From WVXT01 sp964403285 (lineage in GTDB: Bacteria; UBA6262; WVXT01): a stretch of DNA of 64,000 nucleotides. Both the position numbers and the translations under genes were made by a program. This document shows, in pieces, positions 13,701-28,700 of the stretch. The notes under the pieces are model-generated. The model was not told the origin of the DNA. It did not search any database and saw only the letters and a program-made list of their open reading frames with translations. The stretch lies in the NCBI GenBank assembly GCA_964403285.1, contig CAYOFG010000003.1:19386-83385 (forward strand), read 5' to 3'. Position 1 is the stretch's first letter, and each line of letters opens with the position of its first letter.

Positions 13701-16700
13701 AATGTTTATAGAGCCAAGGATGGTTCTTATGTATTTGAGGATGTTCCTTCCTTCTTTAGAGAGACAGAGGTAAGTTATGCTGTTTACGATGCTGATGGAA
13801 AAGTAGAGATTGTAAGTGAACTTTCACCTGAACATTTATCCAGGGCAACACTGATTGTCATTCAGAATGTTGCCCGCGCCAAACGTCCTCAAGCCACAGG
13901 AAGAGGCCGCAGTAAAGTCAGAGAGAATCCTGCGGATTCTGTTTTAGCTCCGGATAAAATCCGCGCCGGTTTTGACCGGCAGCTTACTCTTTCCCGGAAA
14001 GCTCCCAGCGGTCATAGTTGGTGGCTGATATTTAATCCTTATGCCATCTGGCCGAATAATCCAAAGTATCCAGAAAAAGAACAGCCTCACCATATGACAG
14101 TATCTCGGGGAGATGCTTTAGCGCATCAGAGAGATATTATTGAACTTGAACATCTTAAAGACTTATTTATCCTATTCAAAGAATTAAGACACTCGCCAAG
14201 TATTAGAGAGAGAACCAAATTCCGTATGGCGATAAATGGCTGGCGTTATCTCCAGGCAGATTATGCGCCTAAGGCTGGTGCTTCTCAAGCCCAGATGCAT
14301 GCTCAGATAGTCCGGTTTGTCTTTCCGGTTGAAAAGGCTAATCTTGAGTTCCAGACAGAGATTGAAGGCGTTAAAGTTTCCACACTGATGAGTACATTCA
14401 AAGATAACCGGGGCACAGGGATTGTCTTAGAGGCAAATGAGAGCAATTTGGGAAAAATAGTTCAGCTAACCCACCTGATTTTAAAGAAAATTACAGAAAA
14501 AGGTCATTCATTCAACGTCTTTATTGCTCCTCGAGACAATCAAGGAATAGCCGTCTTTATTGCTGATAAGGTATTGTCTATTCCTAAATATCATTTCTAT
14601 AACGAATGGGCATTTTGTGAATTTGGTTGCGCGCCAGTAGTGGATGATGTTGCTTTGTTCTATGAGCTTACTGAGGACCAGCAAAAGGAACTCCAGAAAG
14701 CTGCAGAAAAGGATGCGGCCGAGAAAGACCGTAGCAAACAGACTGCAGTTAGTGAATGGGTTAAGGCTGAAAAGAAGAAAGGCACTTTGAATAAACCTCA
14801 TCCTGATTTGTATCTGGCTGCAAAACGCGCCTTAGATGATACCAGCGCTTGTCAGGATGAGATAGACTTAATTGTTGAGTACCTAAAGTTGAATTGGGCT
14901 AACACCTTATTTATAGAAGGTGAAAGACTCCGGTTTGAAAGGAGATTTAGCGAAGCCGAGCAAAAGTATGAACAGGCGAAAAGGATTTATGAAGAAATAA
15001 GAGATAGAGGTATATTAGCTGAGGAGGCGGATAAGAATTTAAATATAGTGGTGAGCAGAATTGGTGAAAAAGGAGCTCTTTGCGCAAAAGAGACAATCCT
15101 GGTCACTGGTGGAGCGGGATATATAGGTAGTTTTGTGGTCAAGGAATTATTAAAGAAAGGATACAAGGTTATTGTCCTTGATAACCTTTCTGCAGGACAT
15201 AGGAGGGCTTTGCCTTCTGAGGCTATATTTATAGAAGCCGATTTGTGCGATTATTCTCAGGTTGAAGAGGTATTCCGGAATTATAATATAACTTCAGTGG
15301 TTCATCTTGCCTCTTTTATTGATGCACCGGAATCTTTACAAAAGCCAGTAAAGTATTTTGTTAATAATCTTGTGGGTACCCTTAATCTACTTAAGGTTAT
15401 GAATAGAAATAAGGTTGGTCGGATAGTATTTGCTTCCTCAGCCAATGTCTATGGAAATCAGCCGGATAAGGAATCTTTAAAAGAAGAAAATGCTCGATGG
15501 GCTACAAGTCCTTATGGTCAGACAAAGTTATTGATTGAAAGGATACTTTCTCGCTATGCAAAGAAGGGCTTGAGTTTTGTGGCCCTGCGATATTTCAATG
15601 CCGCAGGCGCAGATGAGAGAGGCAGTATTGGTGAGGACCATATTCCTGAGACTCATGTCATACCCAGGATATTTAGTGAGAAGGATGGATTCAGGTTGAG
15701 GGTGGGTTATGCCACAGAGGATGGTGCATCAGTGCGGGATTTTGTTCATGTAGAGGATGTAGCCAGGGCTACTGTGGTGGCTATGGAAAGGTTAATGCAA
15801 GAAGAGACACAGCAGCTGGTTTTAAATATTGGAAGCGGAGAAGGGGTTTCTTTATATAAATTGGTAGATGAGATAAGGAGCCTTATAGGAGAAGTCTTTA
15901 CTATATTAACTGCTCCTCCCAGGCCTAAGGACATATCCCGCTTGCAGGCAAATATCCAGAAGGCGCAAAGAGAATTGGGTTGGATTCCCAGGCATAATCT
16001 GGACAAAATACTCCATACTGTTTATTTATGGATGAAGAATAATTCACAGGGATACGGAGATAGAACCGGGAAAGAAAGCTCAGATGAGCAGTTTAAGTTC
16101 GGTATGTTAATTAGGTCTCTGTTGAAAGATAAAGTTATTGGCTTGCCATTGAAGATCTGGACTCTCTTGTTATTAATTAATGATATAGTTTATCCAAAGA
16201 TTTCTCACACACTGGCCTCATCCAAGAATTGGTCTGGTGGTAAAGAATCCAAGTCGTTAACTAAAAGTACCAAGAAGCGTGATTTGAAAGTGGAAGAAGT
16301 CACAATTGAGAAGAAGTTGCTACAGGTTATAGAAAAGTACGATTTAGGAATAGAGTCTATACAAGCTTTGGAATATGAAGAGTTGCCAGGCGGAATATCA
16401 ACAAGGCGTCCCATAAAGATTTCTACGCCTCGTGGCGAGTTTGTTTTAAAGTATGCCGCTGATACCAGAGAAAGGGCAATGTTTGTTACTTCAGTTATAC
16501 TAAAAACCTCCTATTCTATAGATAAGTTGCCTGGAATCTATAAGACTAAAGACGGAGAGTTATTTATAAAGATAGGGTCCTGGTACTATTATCTGGAAGA
16601 GTATATAGCTGAAGGTAAACCCGTAGAAAGAGAATATGCAAATCCAGTGCAATTTTTTGAAGTGGGGAAACTATCAGCTTTGATATACAACACCCTTATA

Positions 16701-19700
16701 GGGTTTAAACCTGCGGGAAAGAAAAGCGAGTTACGAATGATTGATATCGTTGATGCTCAAAAAGATTTTGAAGAAGTGTTAAGAACCATTCAGAAAAAGA
16801 CCAAAGCCTCACGCGGTGAAAGGCTATTTTTAGAACATAGAGATTTTATCTTAGAGCAGACAAGGTTATTGAAGGAGGAGATGTCTCTTGCCGGTTACCG
16901 GAGACTTCCCCAGTCCATAATTCATGGAGATGTATCCTTCACCAACATCCATTGGGAAGGTAATAAAATTACAGCATTTTTTGATTGGGAGCGTGCAAGG
17001 TCTCATCAAGCAAGGATAGAAGAGTTTAAGAACGCCCTCTTGGCTGCTGGGCCAGAGGTAGGCAGAAGATACGAGCGAGAGAATCTAATTGCTTTATTAA
17101 AAGGATACCAGTTGAACACTCTCCATAAACTTACACTTGGAGAATTGCAGGCGATTCCTTATCTTTTAGGTCCAGGTACATTCTTGTGGGATATGGCTAA
17201 ATGGTTCATTTTGAGAAGACAAGATTTAGATACTTCCGATGAGCGATACGAAATGGTTCAAAGATTAATAGAAGAATTTCGTAAGGTTGTAGAGGACTTT
17301 TCCAAAGAGTGGTGGAAGGAAGAAAAAGATAAACTCTTAGGCAACACTGTTAAGAGGATTCTTAAAACAAAAGAAGGCAGACAAGAAAGATTAACTCAAG
17401 AATTAAGAACTTTAGCTACACAGGACGTCGAACTACTCTTAATGCATTTAAGCCTCAAAGCAACCTATCGAGACCCAGAGATAGATTCCATACTGTCAGA
17501 ACAGGAAAAATGTGCTCTTTTAGCCAGGGCCTTGGCCGTTTCATTAAAACGAGAAGACGCTAAAGATATTGCCCAATTCTTAGAGACATTCCTTAAAGAA
17601 CAATCCTATTTAGTCCTTCCTGAAGCAAAGATGTTTATCCAATCTTATTTAACCGTCTTTAATATCAATACTCCATTGAAAGTTGCTGTCTGTACATCCC
17701 TCTGGGGTGGTCAAACAAAATATCCTGAGCCACCTTTAGGTCGAGGTTGGTTAAGAGCAAAGACTGAACAGTTCTTCAGAGAATTGCTCTCTATAAATCC
17801 TAAAGTGCAAGGGATGTACATTTTTGTTAATGATGGTGACGATACAGATGAAACTGGGAGAAAAACATCCGATGTCCTAAAGGGTCTTTTGGAGGACAAT
17901 TATTATTCAGACGTAAAAAATAGAATCTTTGTTTTAGAATTATCTCGTGAAGATAAACAAAATATGAATTCAGTAAAACATGGTGGTCTTGCCTGCGCTA
18001 TGCGATATGCTATAGATAAAAGTGCAGACATAGCTATATATTCAGACGGAGACCTTTCTACTCATCTTGGTCTAAGTGGTTTACTTATGGAAAGTTTGAT
18101 AAATAAAGGAAAAGGTGTGGCTTTTGGCTCAATCAGAAAGAAGGGTGCGGTGGTTCCTTCCCGGGGACATACAACTATCCGCGGTTTAGGAACCATTGTG
18201 TATAACTGGTGGGTGAGGTTGCTTCATAAGCCTATAATAGGAATAAAGGATACCCAGCGTTCATTTAAAGGATTCAGAAGAGTTGTATTAGAGAAGATAT
18301 TGCCTGTAGAGATTAAGTCTATTGATGAACAGGGAAGATTAGAAATAGAATTTCACCCTGATTTCCTCTATGACTTTACCGGCGATACAGAATGGTTGGC
18401 AAGAACAGTACTTGCTGGTTATGAATTAGAAGAAATCCCAATTGTCTGGATTGATGCCCCTGAGACCTCTACGGTAAATTTCAGAAAGCAAGTCCTACCT
18501 ATGTTTATAAGCGCAGCTAAACAAACAGGGACCTTGAGGCGGTTTGCCAGGCGTCAAAATAGCCTCTCAAATAGCGGGAGAAATATCAATGAATTAATAG
18601 AAAAGTATATTCCTGTTGAGCTACGTTCTGGCTTTAATGTACCAAATCTTCCTCTGCACATACATAGAGAGGGTCCTCTACTTAAACATCATCTTCAGGC
18701 TATGCTGGATGTTCTGAATAATCCAAGCGCCCACAAATACATTCCTGAACAATATCAAGTCATATTATCTAATCCTGCAAACAGACGATTCTTCGAGCAA
18801 TTTATTCTTTTCCACGATATTGGAAAGACAAGAATCCAACCACAGATTGTTAATGAGGAAGGAAAGCAACTTAATCTGTATCCAGACCATGAAGCTGAAT
18901 CTGTAGCTATGCTCAATGAAGACTCAAGGTTAGCTCAAGACTTGCCCAACAGAGATGTCTTAGTGGAAGTGATAAGGCTCCATAGTGCTGTTTATGCTTT
19001 AGCAGCAAAAGAAATTACTCCCGAAGCATTTACAGGCTTTGTACAAAACATTAGACTACCAATGAAAATTGATGAAGTACTTACTTTTTTAATCACCTGT
19101 GATTTCTTAGATGCCATTGGTACTGATAGACCTGATCCTTGGCAATCACGAGTAGAAAATTTTGCTCGCTCCTATGAAGCATATAAAACACAACAACAAG
19201 CGATGCAAATTAGTGCGGTAAGCCCAGAGCACCCCCCCCGATTAACTGCTCGCTATGATGCAATAGATAGAGAATTTCAAGAAAAAGGAATTGACCCTTC
19301 AAAATTATATGAAAATCCGGATTACTTTGATCAAAAGACTGGCCATCTACACTTAGGACACGCCAGCGTAGTAATTAGCCTTCCTCTGGTAAAGTATAAA
19401 GGCAGTAATGAGTTAGTTGAAAAGCTAACAGAAGTACGTTCCCAGATAGAAAAACTCCTTTTAGATGAGGAACGTTCCGCTGTAACTTGGACTGAGTCAG
19501 CAATGTTACATATTACAATTTTTGCAACCAAAAAGAGTTATAAGGATGCACTTTCTGTTAGAGAAATAGGAGATGAAACATTAGCAAAGATTCGTTCTAT
19601 ATTAAGACAATCGAAGCCGTTTAATCTACAATTTAATAGAATAATTATAGATAGAAACGGCACTATTCTTGCCGTCGGTTATAGTGATAGCCAACATTTA

Positions 19701-22700
19701 AGCGAATTAAGAGATAATCTTGATAAGTCTTTCCCAACCCAAAATTCCTCGCATAATTCATTTCGTCAAAACATTATCCATATCAGTTTAGGACGCATAA
19801 CGGAAAAAATTTCTGCCACTACACTTAATAAATTGAAAGATTTCGTAAAAGAAAAGAGAAATGTTGATTTGGGCACCATAGAAGTCGATGCCGCCAGATA
19901 TATTTATTCAAATGGCCCTGTAACTGAGTTCACAATAGAAGAGATTCTAAGAGAAAGATTCTTAGGGGCTACGTTACTTGATAAATACGAAAACATGAGC
20001 CGTGACTTTGAACTTATAACCCAGTATCCTAAGCCAAGGGATTTGGCAAAAATAAGAAAAGGCTATGAGCGGATTGCCAAAGATAATTGCCTCTGCAAAA
20101 AGACAGATATTTATACTACAGTTTTACGTATCCCTGAAGGGGAATTGCGGGATACTTTAAAGTCGCTAACCAAAGAGGTAATTGAAGTTTTACCAGAAGG
20201 CACAATTTATGACAAGATGTCGCCAGATACTTACCACATTTCCCTCGTGCCCATTCAAGATAAACCGTTTGATATAGAGCATGAAAAGTTAACTCCTGCA
20301 GAGGTACAAGCTGTGGAACAAACCGTAGCCAACATTACTGCTCAAACCAAAGGCTTTAGCCTCAGGTTCTTAGGTTTGCGTTTTGGAGCAGATGGTGGGG
20401 TAATTGCTGTTTTTGATGATGAGCAGTCTGACGTTCTTTCTTTAAGAAGTAGAATTGTTGATGAGTGCAATAATGTATGTAATGGAAAAGTTTCTCAAGC
20501 AAGGCCGAAACCTTTAGTTCATGTCACTATATTAAGAATCTTTTCGTCTTTAAGTGAAAAGGGACTTGCTCGTTTGAAAGAAAAAGCTCAAAGATTAAAA
20601 GACTTATCTAAACTTAACCTAAGTTTGAAGGTTAACTCTTTAAGTTTTAGTCATGAAACCCGCTGGATGCATACAGAATTAGATTACGAAAAGGAATATA
20701 ATTTTAATGAATCTCAAATTGTACTTCCTGAAGTAGTAAGGCAGGAGAATTTACAGATTAATCCATTAGTCGCCCACGCTAATGATAAGCCAACGGTCTT
20801 AGTCACGGGCGGAGCAGGATTTATTGGGTCAAATTTCGTAAGGTATTTCTTAAGCAAACACCCTGAATATAAGGTAGTTGTTTTAGATAGGCTATCTACT
20901 GGCGGCAGATTAGAGAATATGGCTGATTTTATGGATAATCCCAACTTTGAATTTATTAAAGGTGACGTACAGGATAGAAAATTAGTAAATAGAATTATGA
21001 AGAAGGTTGATGCAGTAATACATTTTGCTGCGGAAAGCCATGTGGATAGGTCAATTGAGAGTGCACAGCCGTTTATTGACTCTAATGTCAAGGGAACCTT
21101 AGTGCTGTTAGAAGAAACCCTCAAGCAAAAAAGACCCATCAGATTTGTATATATGTCAACGGATGAAGTATACGGAGCTAAACAAAAGGGTGAAGAGGGC
21201 AAATTTACCGAGGAAAGCCCATTAAAGCCACGTAACCCTTATGCTGCCAGTAAGACAGCAGGAGACCTTTTGGTGCAGGCGTTTAATACTACCCATAAAC
21301 TGGGAGCAATGATTGTCCGCGCTACTAATAACTATGGTCCTTACCAGTATCCAGAGAAGATGTTACCTTTATTTGTTACTAATGCTTTAGAAGATAAATC
21401 TCTACCTGTCTATGGTAAGGGTGAGAATGTTCGCGATTGGTTATCGGTATGGGATACATCCAGAGCTATTGATTTAGTGCTCCATAACGGTGAAGAAAGT
21501 CAAATTTATAATATTGCTGGAAGAAATGAGCATTCAAACATCCAGATGACTGAAAAGTTATTAAGTATCCTTGGGAAACCTCAAGAATTGATTCAATTTG
21601 TGACCGACCGCCCCGGGCATGACTTTAGATATCCTGTGGATGATTCTAAGATTCGTAAGCAGTTGGGCTGGCAGCCAATTGTAGATTTTGAAAAAGAGTT
21701 AGAAAGGACAGTTAATTGGTACGTGAGAAATAGAGATTGGTGGTATCCCATCACGCATCCCGGTATATCTCAAACCGCTGAGCCAATGAATATTGCTATC
21801 GTTGGCACTGGCTATGTTGGATTAACTACTGGTGCAATATTAGCTGATTTAGGCAATCGAGTAACCTGTGTGGATATAGATAGAGAAAAAATTGATAAAC
21901 TCAAACAAGGCATCATTCCTATTTATGAGCCAGGATTAGAAGAGATAGTAAAGAGAAATCTTAGTGCATCAAGATTATCTTTTACTGCCGATATAAAAGA
22001 GGCAGTAAGAAATTCTCAAATTATTTTTATCACTGTGGGAACTCCATCAAAAGAGGATGGCTCAACTAATTTGGAATATGTAGAAACTGCAGCTAAGCAT
22101 ATTGGAGAGGCGATAGATTCATATAAAGTCATTGCTTTAAAGAGCACTGTGCCTGTAGGGACAACGGACATAGTAAGAAGAATTATTCAAGAGAATAAAC
22201 CTGCTGGTGTAGAATTTGACATTGTTTTTACCCCAGAATTCTTAAGGGAAGGCAGCGCTGTAGATGATGCAAAAAATCCCGAAAGACTCGTTATTGGAAC
22301 TGATTCAGAAAAAGCAAGAGACAAAATGCAGAAACTGTATGAACCATTTAATGCTCCCATAGTTGCTACTGACATAAGAAGCGCAGAGGTCGCAAAGTAT
22401 GGCCACAATGCCTATCTTGCTAAGGATATATCCTTTGCAAATGAACTGGCAGATTTTTGTGAAAAGGTAGGTGCTAACATTAATGATGTAGTTAAGATAA
22501 TGAAACTGGATTCTCGCATAGGAAAAAGAGCTTTTCTCAATGCGGGATTGGGCTACGGTGGCTCTTGTTTTCCTAAAGATTTGGCTTCCTTTATCTATGA
22601 GGCTGCAAAGAAAGGACTTGGGCTCGGTATTTTAGAAGTGGCTCAGAGGGTAAACAGGACAAGAAGAGAAAAGTTTGTGAAGTTGGTTAAAGAAGAATTA

Positions 22701-25700
22701 GGAACTTTAAAAAACAAAACTATCGGTGTCTTAGGTCTCTCCTTTAAACCAAATACCGATGATATGAGAGAAGCGCCAGCTATTGATATTATCAATATGC
22801 TCCAGGCCGAGGGAGCTAAAATAAAGGCTTACGACCCTCAAGCAATAGAAACTGCCAGAGGAATTCTTAAAGATATAACATATTGTAATAATCCTTATGA
22901 TGTCGCAGAAAATTCTGATGCTTTGGTGATTGTTACTGACTGGGATGAATTTAAGAATTTGCACATGGAAAAGATTAAAGCATTATTGAAAAGCCCCCTA
23001 ATTATTGATGGTAGAAATATCTTTGAGTTAGAGAAGATGCAACAATTAGGCTTTACCTATATCAGTATGGGCCGGCCAGAAGTAAGAGTTGATTTAGATA
23101 CCGATAGTGACTCAGAACTATCTGCGCCACAAAAAGATAATTACTCTGCCCCTGCCCGTTCAAAATCAGGTGAGCTGTTAACTCAAGGGCAGGTAGCTGA
23201 GGAGATTGAAGAAAAAGGTTATAAGGAAGATAGAATAAAAAAATTGTCTTTGGTCTTGCAAGCCAAATCCAGGGTTGCAGAATTTATAAAACTTAAATTT
23301 AAGTCAGAAGAGGCTGAAAACTGGCAACAGAAACTAAATGAACTTTTACCTGAAGAAGGTCATTTACGTGCAGGGCCATTTGAGCTCTTCTATGGTGCAA
23401 TATATGAAGGTATCTTTTATCTTGATGAATCTATTTTAGAACAACCCCTCCAGTTAGAACTCACCCTCTTACATGAAACTGCTGCAAAGGACTCCAACTC
23501 TCCCGAACAGAACCTTGCTCTTGAAGAAGATTATGTCTTCACTATGATACATTCTGAAGGCAAGTATGAATTAAGGAGCTTAGGCGAGACCATAAAATCC
23601 TTTATTGAACAAAGAGCAGGAGAACACAAGATAAGTTGCTTTGATATCTTAAAACAGATATTTAAACCCACCTTTTCAGGTGAGAAAACCTTATCCTTTA
23701 TAGTTGATATTCTAAACCTTTTTGAAAAAGTCAAGCCGGAGCGCCTTAATGCTGCCGAAGTTGATGTCCTGGAAGACGTTAAGAGAACCAATCCCGAGGT
23801 TTATGAAAGTTACCGCTTAGAAACCATTCGCTCTATCATTGAAGGGAAAGTAGCTGCTGAATGTTTCTTTGCAGGAGCAGCCCAACGGATGGGTAAGGGG
23901 CCACTTTATGGCGTTGATCCTTGGGAGGTAGTAAAAGGACTAGTCAATGAGAGTATCGACGTCGATAAAAAGCCCGAGGAGAAAGAGGACAGGACCAGAA
24001 TAAGAACTATTCTCTCCTTAGCCAGATACGATGAGTTCTTACGCGATAAACTTAGAGAAAAATCAGGATTATCACCTGAGGACCTCAACCAGCTTATTGA
24101 GAATACTCATTATAAAGACAAAAATTTAGAAGGCAGAACCAATAAAAGATTTAATGATATAGCGATTGATGAAGAGATTAAACAAATGGCCTTGAAGGTT
24201 ATTGATAAGCTTGCTATCAGAGGTATTGGTTTGGGCCCCAGACAACTCATCCAACTAAGTATAGCTTTAGAAGAACTTACCGAAGAATATAATAAGTTAG
24301 TTAAAGAAGGAAAAATCCGAGGCGAACCAAAGAAGCTTGAAGATGTTCTGGCAAAATACCCCGTAATCTTACATGTGAACGCCCAGGTGGAAGAGGATGT
24401 TAAAGATGACCTTACCAGCCACGACTTCTATGGGTTTAATCCTGAAAATATCATCATTGTGCCTCAGCCTCAATTACCCGGCTGGTATATAGATGAAAAA
24501 GGTAATGTAAGGCTGGATACCAGAAGTACCTGTGCCCCTTATAATCATGGCTGGGCAAGGATGCAACTTGGTTGGAAGAATCAGGCCTACACTATCGAAA
24601 GAAATCGCACAATCAAGCCCATCCCAGAATCCGTCATAAAGTACCTAAAGAAGAAGAAAGTACACTACATGGTCTTACACCGCATCAATGATTCTGACCG
24701 TCTAATCACTCAAGGCGTCTTAGACATAGAGCTTATCGCCTTAAGTATCTACCTGATGAGAGAAAAACGCTTTAACTTGACCGTAGAATTAGTGGGTAAT
24801 CCTTTAGGTACAAAAGGCGGCCTTGGTCTTCGTATCGACAATAATGAAGAGATGTTCCTTTTAGAAGGCTTGAATGCCAAAGATAAATCATTAGAAGATA
24901 GATTTACAGAAATCACTGAGGAAGCCAAGAAAGAAGGCAAAAGCGGTCTTCCTTACAATGCTATGAGGCAGGTAGAGGATATCCTTGCTACAGAAAAACC
25001 TATGAAGAAAGGGCTACCTGTAACAGTAACAGTAAGAGGCAAAGACAGAATTTACATTGAAGTGCCTGTAGGAGATGAAACCAGGGTCAAAGGCATAAGG
25101 CCAAGAGCCATTATGAGGAACCAGGACCGCTTCATATCCCATGAAAAAAACGGGGAACTTATCCACGATTTCAAGCAACCTGAGCACAGCCCTGATGCAG
25201 TAAGATTCTTTGTTATGCAAGATACACAGCCACGATTTAGAAAGTTGGCGAACAAACTTGAGCTTGTAAATTCTGCCCCTGCCCGTTCAAAATCAGGTGA
25301 GCTGTTAACTCAAGGGCAGGTAGCTGAGGAGATTGAAGAAAAAGGTTATAAGGAAGATAGAATAAAAAAATTGTCTTTGGTCTTGCAAGCCAAATCCAGG
25401 GTTGCAGAATTTATAAAACTTAAATTTAAGTCAGAAGAGGCTGAAAACTGGCAACAGAAACTAAATGAACTTTTACCTGAAGAAGGTCATTTACGTGCAG
25501 GACCATTTGGGCTATTCTATGGTGCAATATATGAAGGTATCTTTTATCTTGATGAATCTATCTTAGAACAACCCCTCCAGTTAGAACTCACTCTCTTACA
25601 TGAAACTGCTGCAAAGGCCTCCAACTCTCCCGAACAAAACCTTGCTCTTGAAGAAGATTATGTCTTATTCACTGTTAAATCAGAAGGCAGATACTCCTTA

Positions 25701-28700
25701 AGAAACCTACCTGATACTATTAGAGCCTTAATCCAGGAAAAATCTAAAAGACATCATAAAGACTACGAGGCAGAACTTAAGAAATTATTTGCTAATGTAC
25801 CGCAATCTGCTAAGGATATAGAAAAGATAATTGAGACCTTGAATCTATTTGAGAGAGTAGAACCTACAAAACTTCACGCTGCGAAATTATCCATATTAGA
25901 GGAATTTGAACAATTAAACCAGTTCAGAGAAATTGCAGAACAAGCTATATTAAATGGTCAAATAGCACTAGAGGGTGTCTATGCAGGTGCAGCTACAAGA
26001 ATGGGTAAAGGGGCATTATATCCATTAGACCCATGGGAAGTAGTGGAAGATGAAATTAAGAAAGGTAAGGATTATTCTATCCCCACCGATGCGTTAAGAG
26101 GAATTGGTCTTGGTCCAAGACAGCTTATTCAACTGAGAATATCCTTAGAGGAACTTGCTACAAGATACAATAAAGATATAGATGGGCTATTATCTAAGTT
26201 CAAAATAGTCCTGCACATAAACTCGCAGATTGAGCCGGTTGTAAAAGAAGACCTGATTGAACATAGTTTCTATGGGTTTAAGCCCGAAAATATCATAATA
26301 GTAGTCCAGCCAATGTTACCAGGATGGTATATAGACTCTCAAGGCAATATAAGAATTGATACCCGTAGCAAATTATATCCCTATAACCACGGCTGGGCAA
26401 GGATGCAGCTTGGCTGGAAGAATCAGGCATATACCTTAGACAAAAATCGTCAAATCCACAACATAGAAGAATCTGTAATCGCTTACCTAATAGATAAAGG
26501 CGTAGAATATCTGTGTTTAAATAGAATTAATGACTTAGACCGCATCTCACCTCAAGGTGTAGATATAGAGCTCCTCGCCTTGGGAATATATCTAATGACC
26601 AAAAAGGGCTTTAACCTAATAGTAGAACTGGTAGGTAATCCCGAGGGACAAAAAGGCGGCCTTGGCTTACGGATAGGGAATAGGAAAGAGATGCTTCTAA
26701 TAGAAGGTCTTAATGCCAATTCCAAAGAGTTAAAGGATAGATTTGCTTATTTAACAAAAAAGGCGCAAAAAAAAGGCTTGCCAGGGTTACCTTACAATGC
26801 AATGAGACAGATTGAGGCTATTAAAAAGACCCGTGTTCCAATGGAGCAAGGCCTACCATTAAGCATAACACTAAGAGATGACAAAAGAATCTATGTAGAA
26901 GTGCCTGTTGGGGATGAAACCCAGGTACAAGGAGTAAGGCCAAGGGCAGTAATGAGACGTAAGGATAGATTCGCCCCTGTACAAACCCAGGGCGAACTCA
27001 TTTATGATTTCAAAGCGCCAAAAGATGTACCCCAGGCAACAAAATTTCTCTCTGAGCAAGATAAACAGCCACGATTTAGAAAATTGGTAAGAGATCTGAG
27101 ATTTATAAATTCCGAGGAGAATATAGGAGAAGCTATCAAGAAAGATTTAGATAGAATTCCTCCTGCAAAAGAGTCTTCTATTATAGGCGATATCTCTGAT
27201 TTATCAGAAGCCCGACCAGAAGTAACGGTTATAACTGGTTGGCTAAAGAAAAATATTGAAAAGGTTAGTGACCAAGAATTAAATTTTGTCTTATCTATCT
27301 TAAGAGAGCAGTTACTAAAATTAAAGATAAATCAAAAAGAAATAGACAGAGTAATCGCGGGGATAAGGTCAGACAAAGGTAGAAAATTAGAAGATACCGA
27401 ATATGTAAAATATTTCAAAGGGGAATCAGCGGATATTGTAGACGAGGAAGATAAAACAGTTGCCGTAACAGAAATAGGCTTTGCCCATCTTTTAGGACTA
27501 AGACATAGAACTGCTAATGCATTTGTGTTGACCCCGGAAGGAAAGATTTTATTGCAAAGGAGAGCTCCTGGACAAAGAAAATATCAGTTCTATCTTTCCA
27601 TATTCGGAGGGCATTTAAAAGCAGGTCAAAGCTATGAAGAAGGTATAAGAGAGGAATTAGAACAAGAATTGGGTCTGTCTCATTCTCCAAGAGGAATCTT
27701 TGTCCGATTAGGAAAAGAATCCTACGAAGTACCTGGAGATAACAACATAGAAAAGAGAGCATTATATGCTTATTTTATTACTCCAGAAGAATATGAGGAG
27801 ATAAAGAAAGTAGCAAGTAATTTGAATAATAAGAAAAAAGAAATGACAAAAGTTGAATTTGAAGATTGGCTTAGGAAAGGACAGGCCAGACAACCTGGCT
27901 TTAAAGAGATTTGGGGTTATTATGACAGGGATATTCAGGACATTACCGAAGCCCATAGGGAAATTCATTTCGTTGAAGATGATAGACAAAAAATGGAACT
28001 GCACCATCTTGAACTTTCAGATGAATTTAAGAACGGTGAGATATGGACCTCTAATGCTTATTTTACTCCTGATTTATTAAATAGAATAGTCAAAAATAGA
28101 GAGAATTTGTCTAACTTACAAAAAGAAATTGAAAGATTCAATCAAATAATTTCAGTAATTGGTACAGATTGGCAAGAATACTTACCAGGTGGATTCAGGA
28201 GAGAAGGATTTATCATTGCAGATCAAGGCAATCCCAAAATTCATTACATGAATTTCCGGTTCAATGTAGGCTTTGGCTACAGGGATATTTTTGTTGTCCG
28301 AGATAGAGATGAAGATACAGGGGCTTATGAAATATTTATTTCTGATAGTTGGCTTAATTCAGCAGTGGGAGCTGGATTTAGTATTAAAGATAAGGAAAGA
28401 TATAAAAAAGCCGTAATAGCATTATTCTTAAATCATCCCGAGCTGACTGAGGAAGAGTTCTATAGCAGGATTTTGGTTTTAAGAAAGACTATTTTTAAGG
28501 ATAAAGCGGGTGTTTTAGTTAAAGAAGGAAACAAGAGAGTTCCTAAGACATTTAAAGAATTAGATGCGACTGTTGCTATAGATAGAGCAGAGAGCATCAA
28601 GAATCTATTTAGTTTAATTGCGCAAAAGGATTGGCAACAAAGAGTAAGAATTTCTTGTCTGGCCGAATTTACCAATGATACAGGTAAAATCGAGGAAGGC

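Noticed and set aside
18580..19200. HD-GYP c-di-GMP phosphodiesterase, tempting next to c-di-GMP riboswitches
   Set aside because: HD signature is present but no GYP motif follows.
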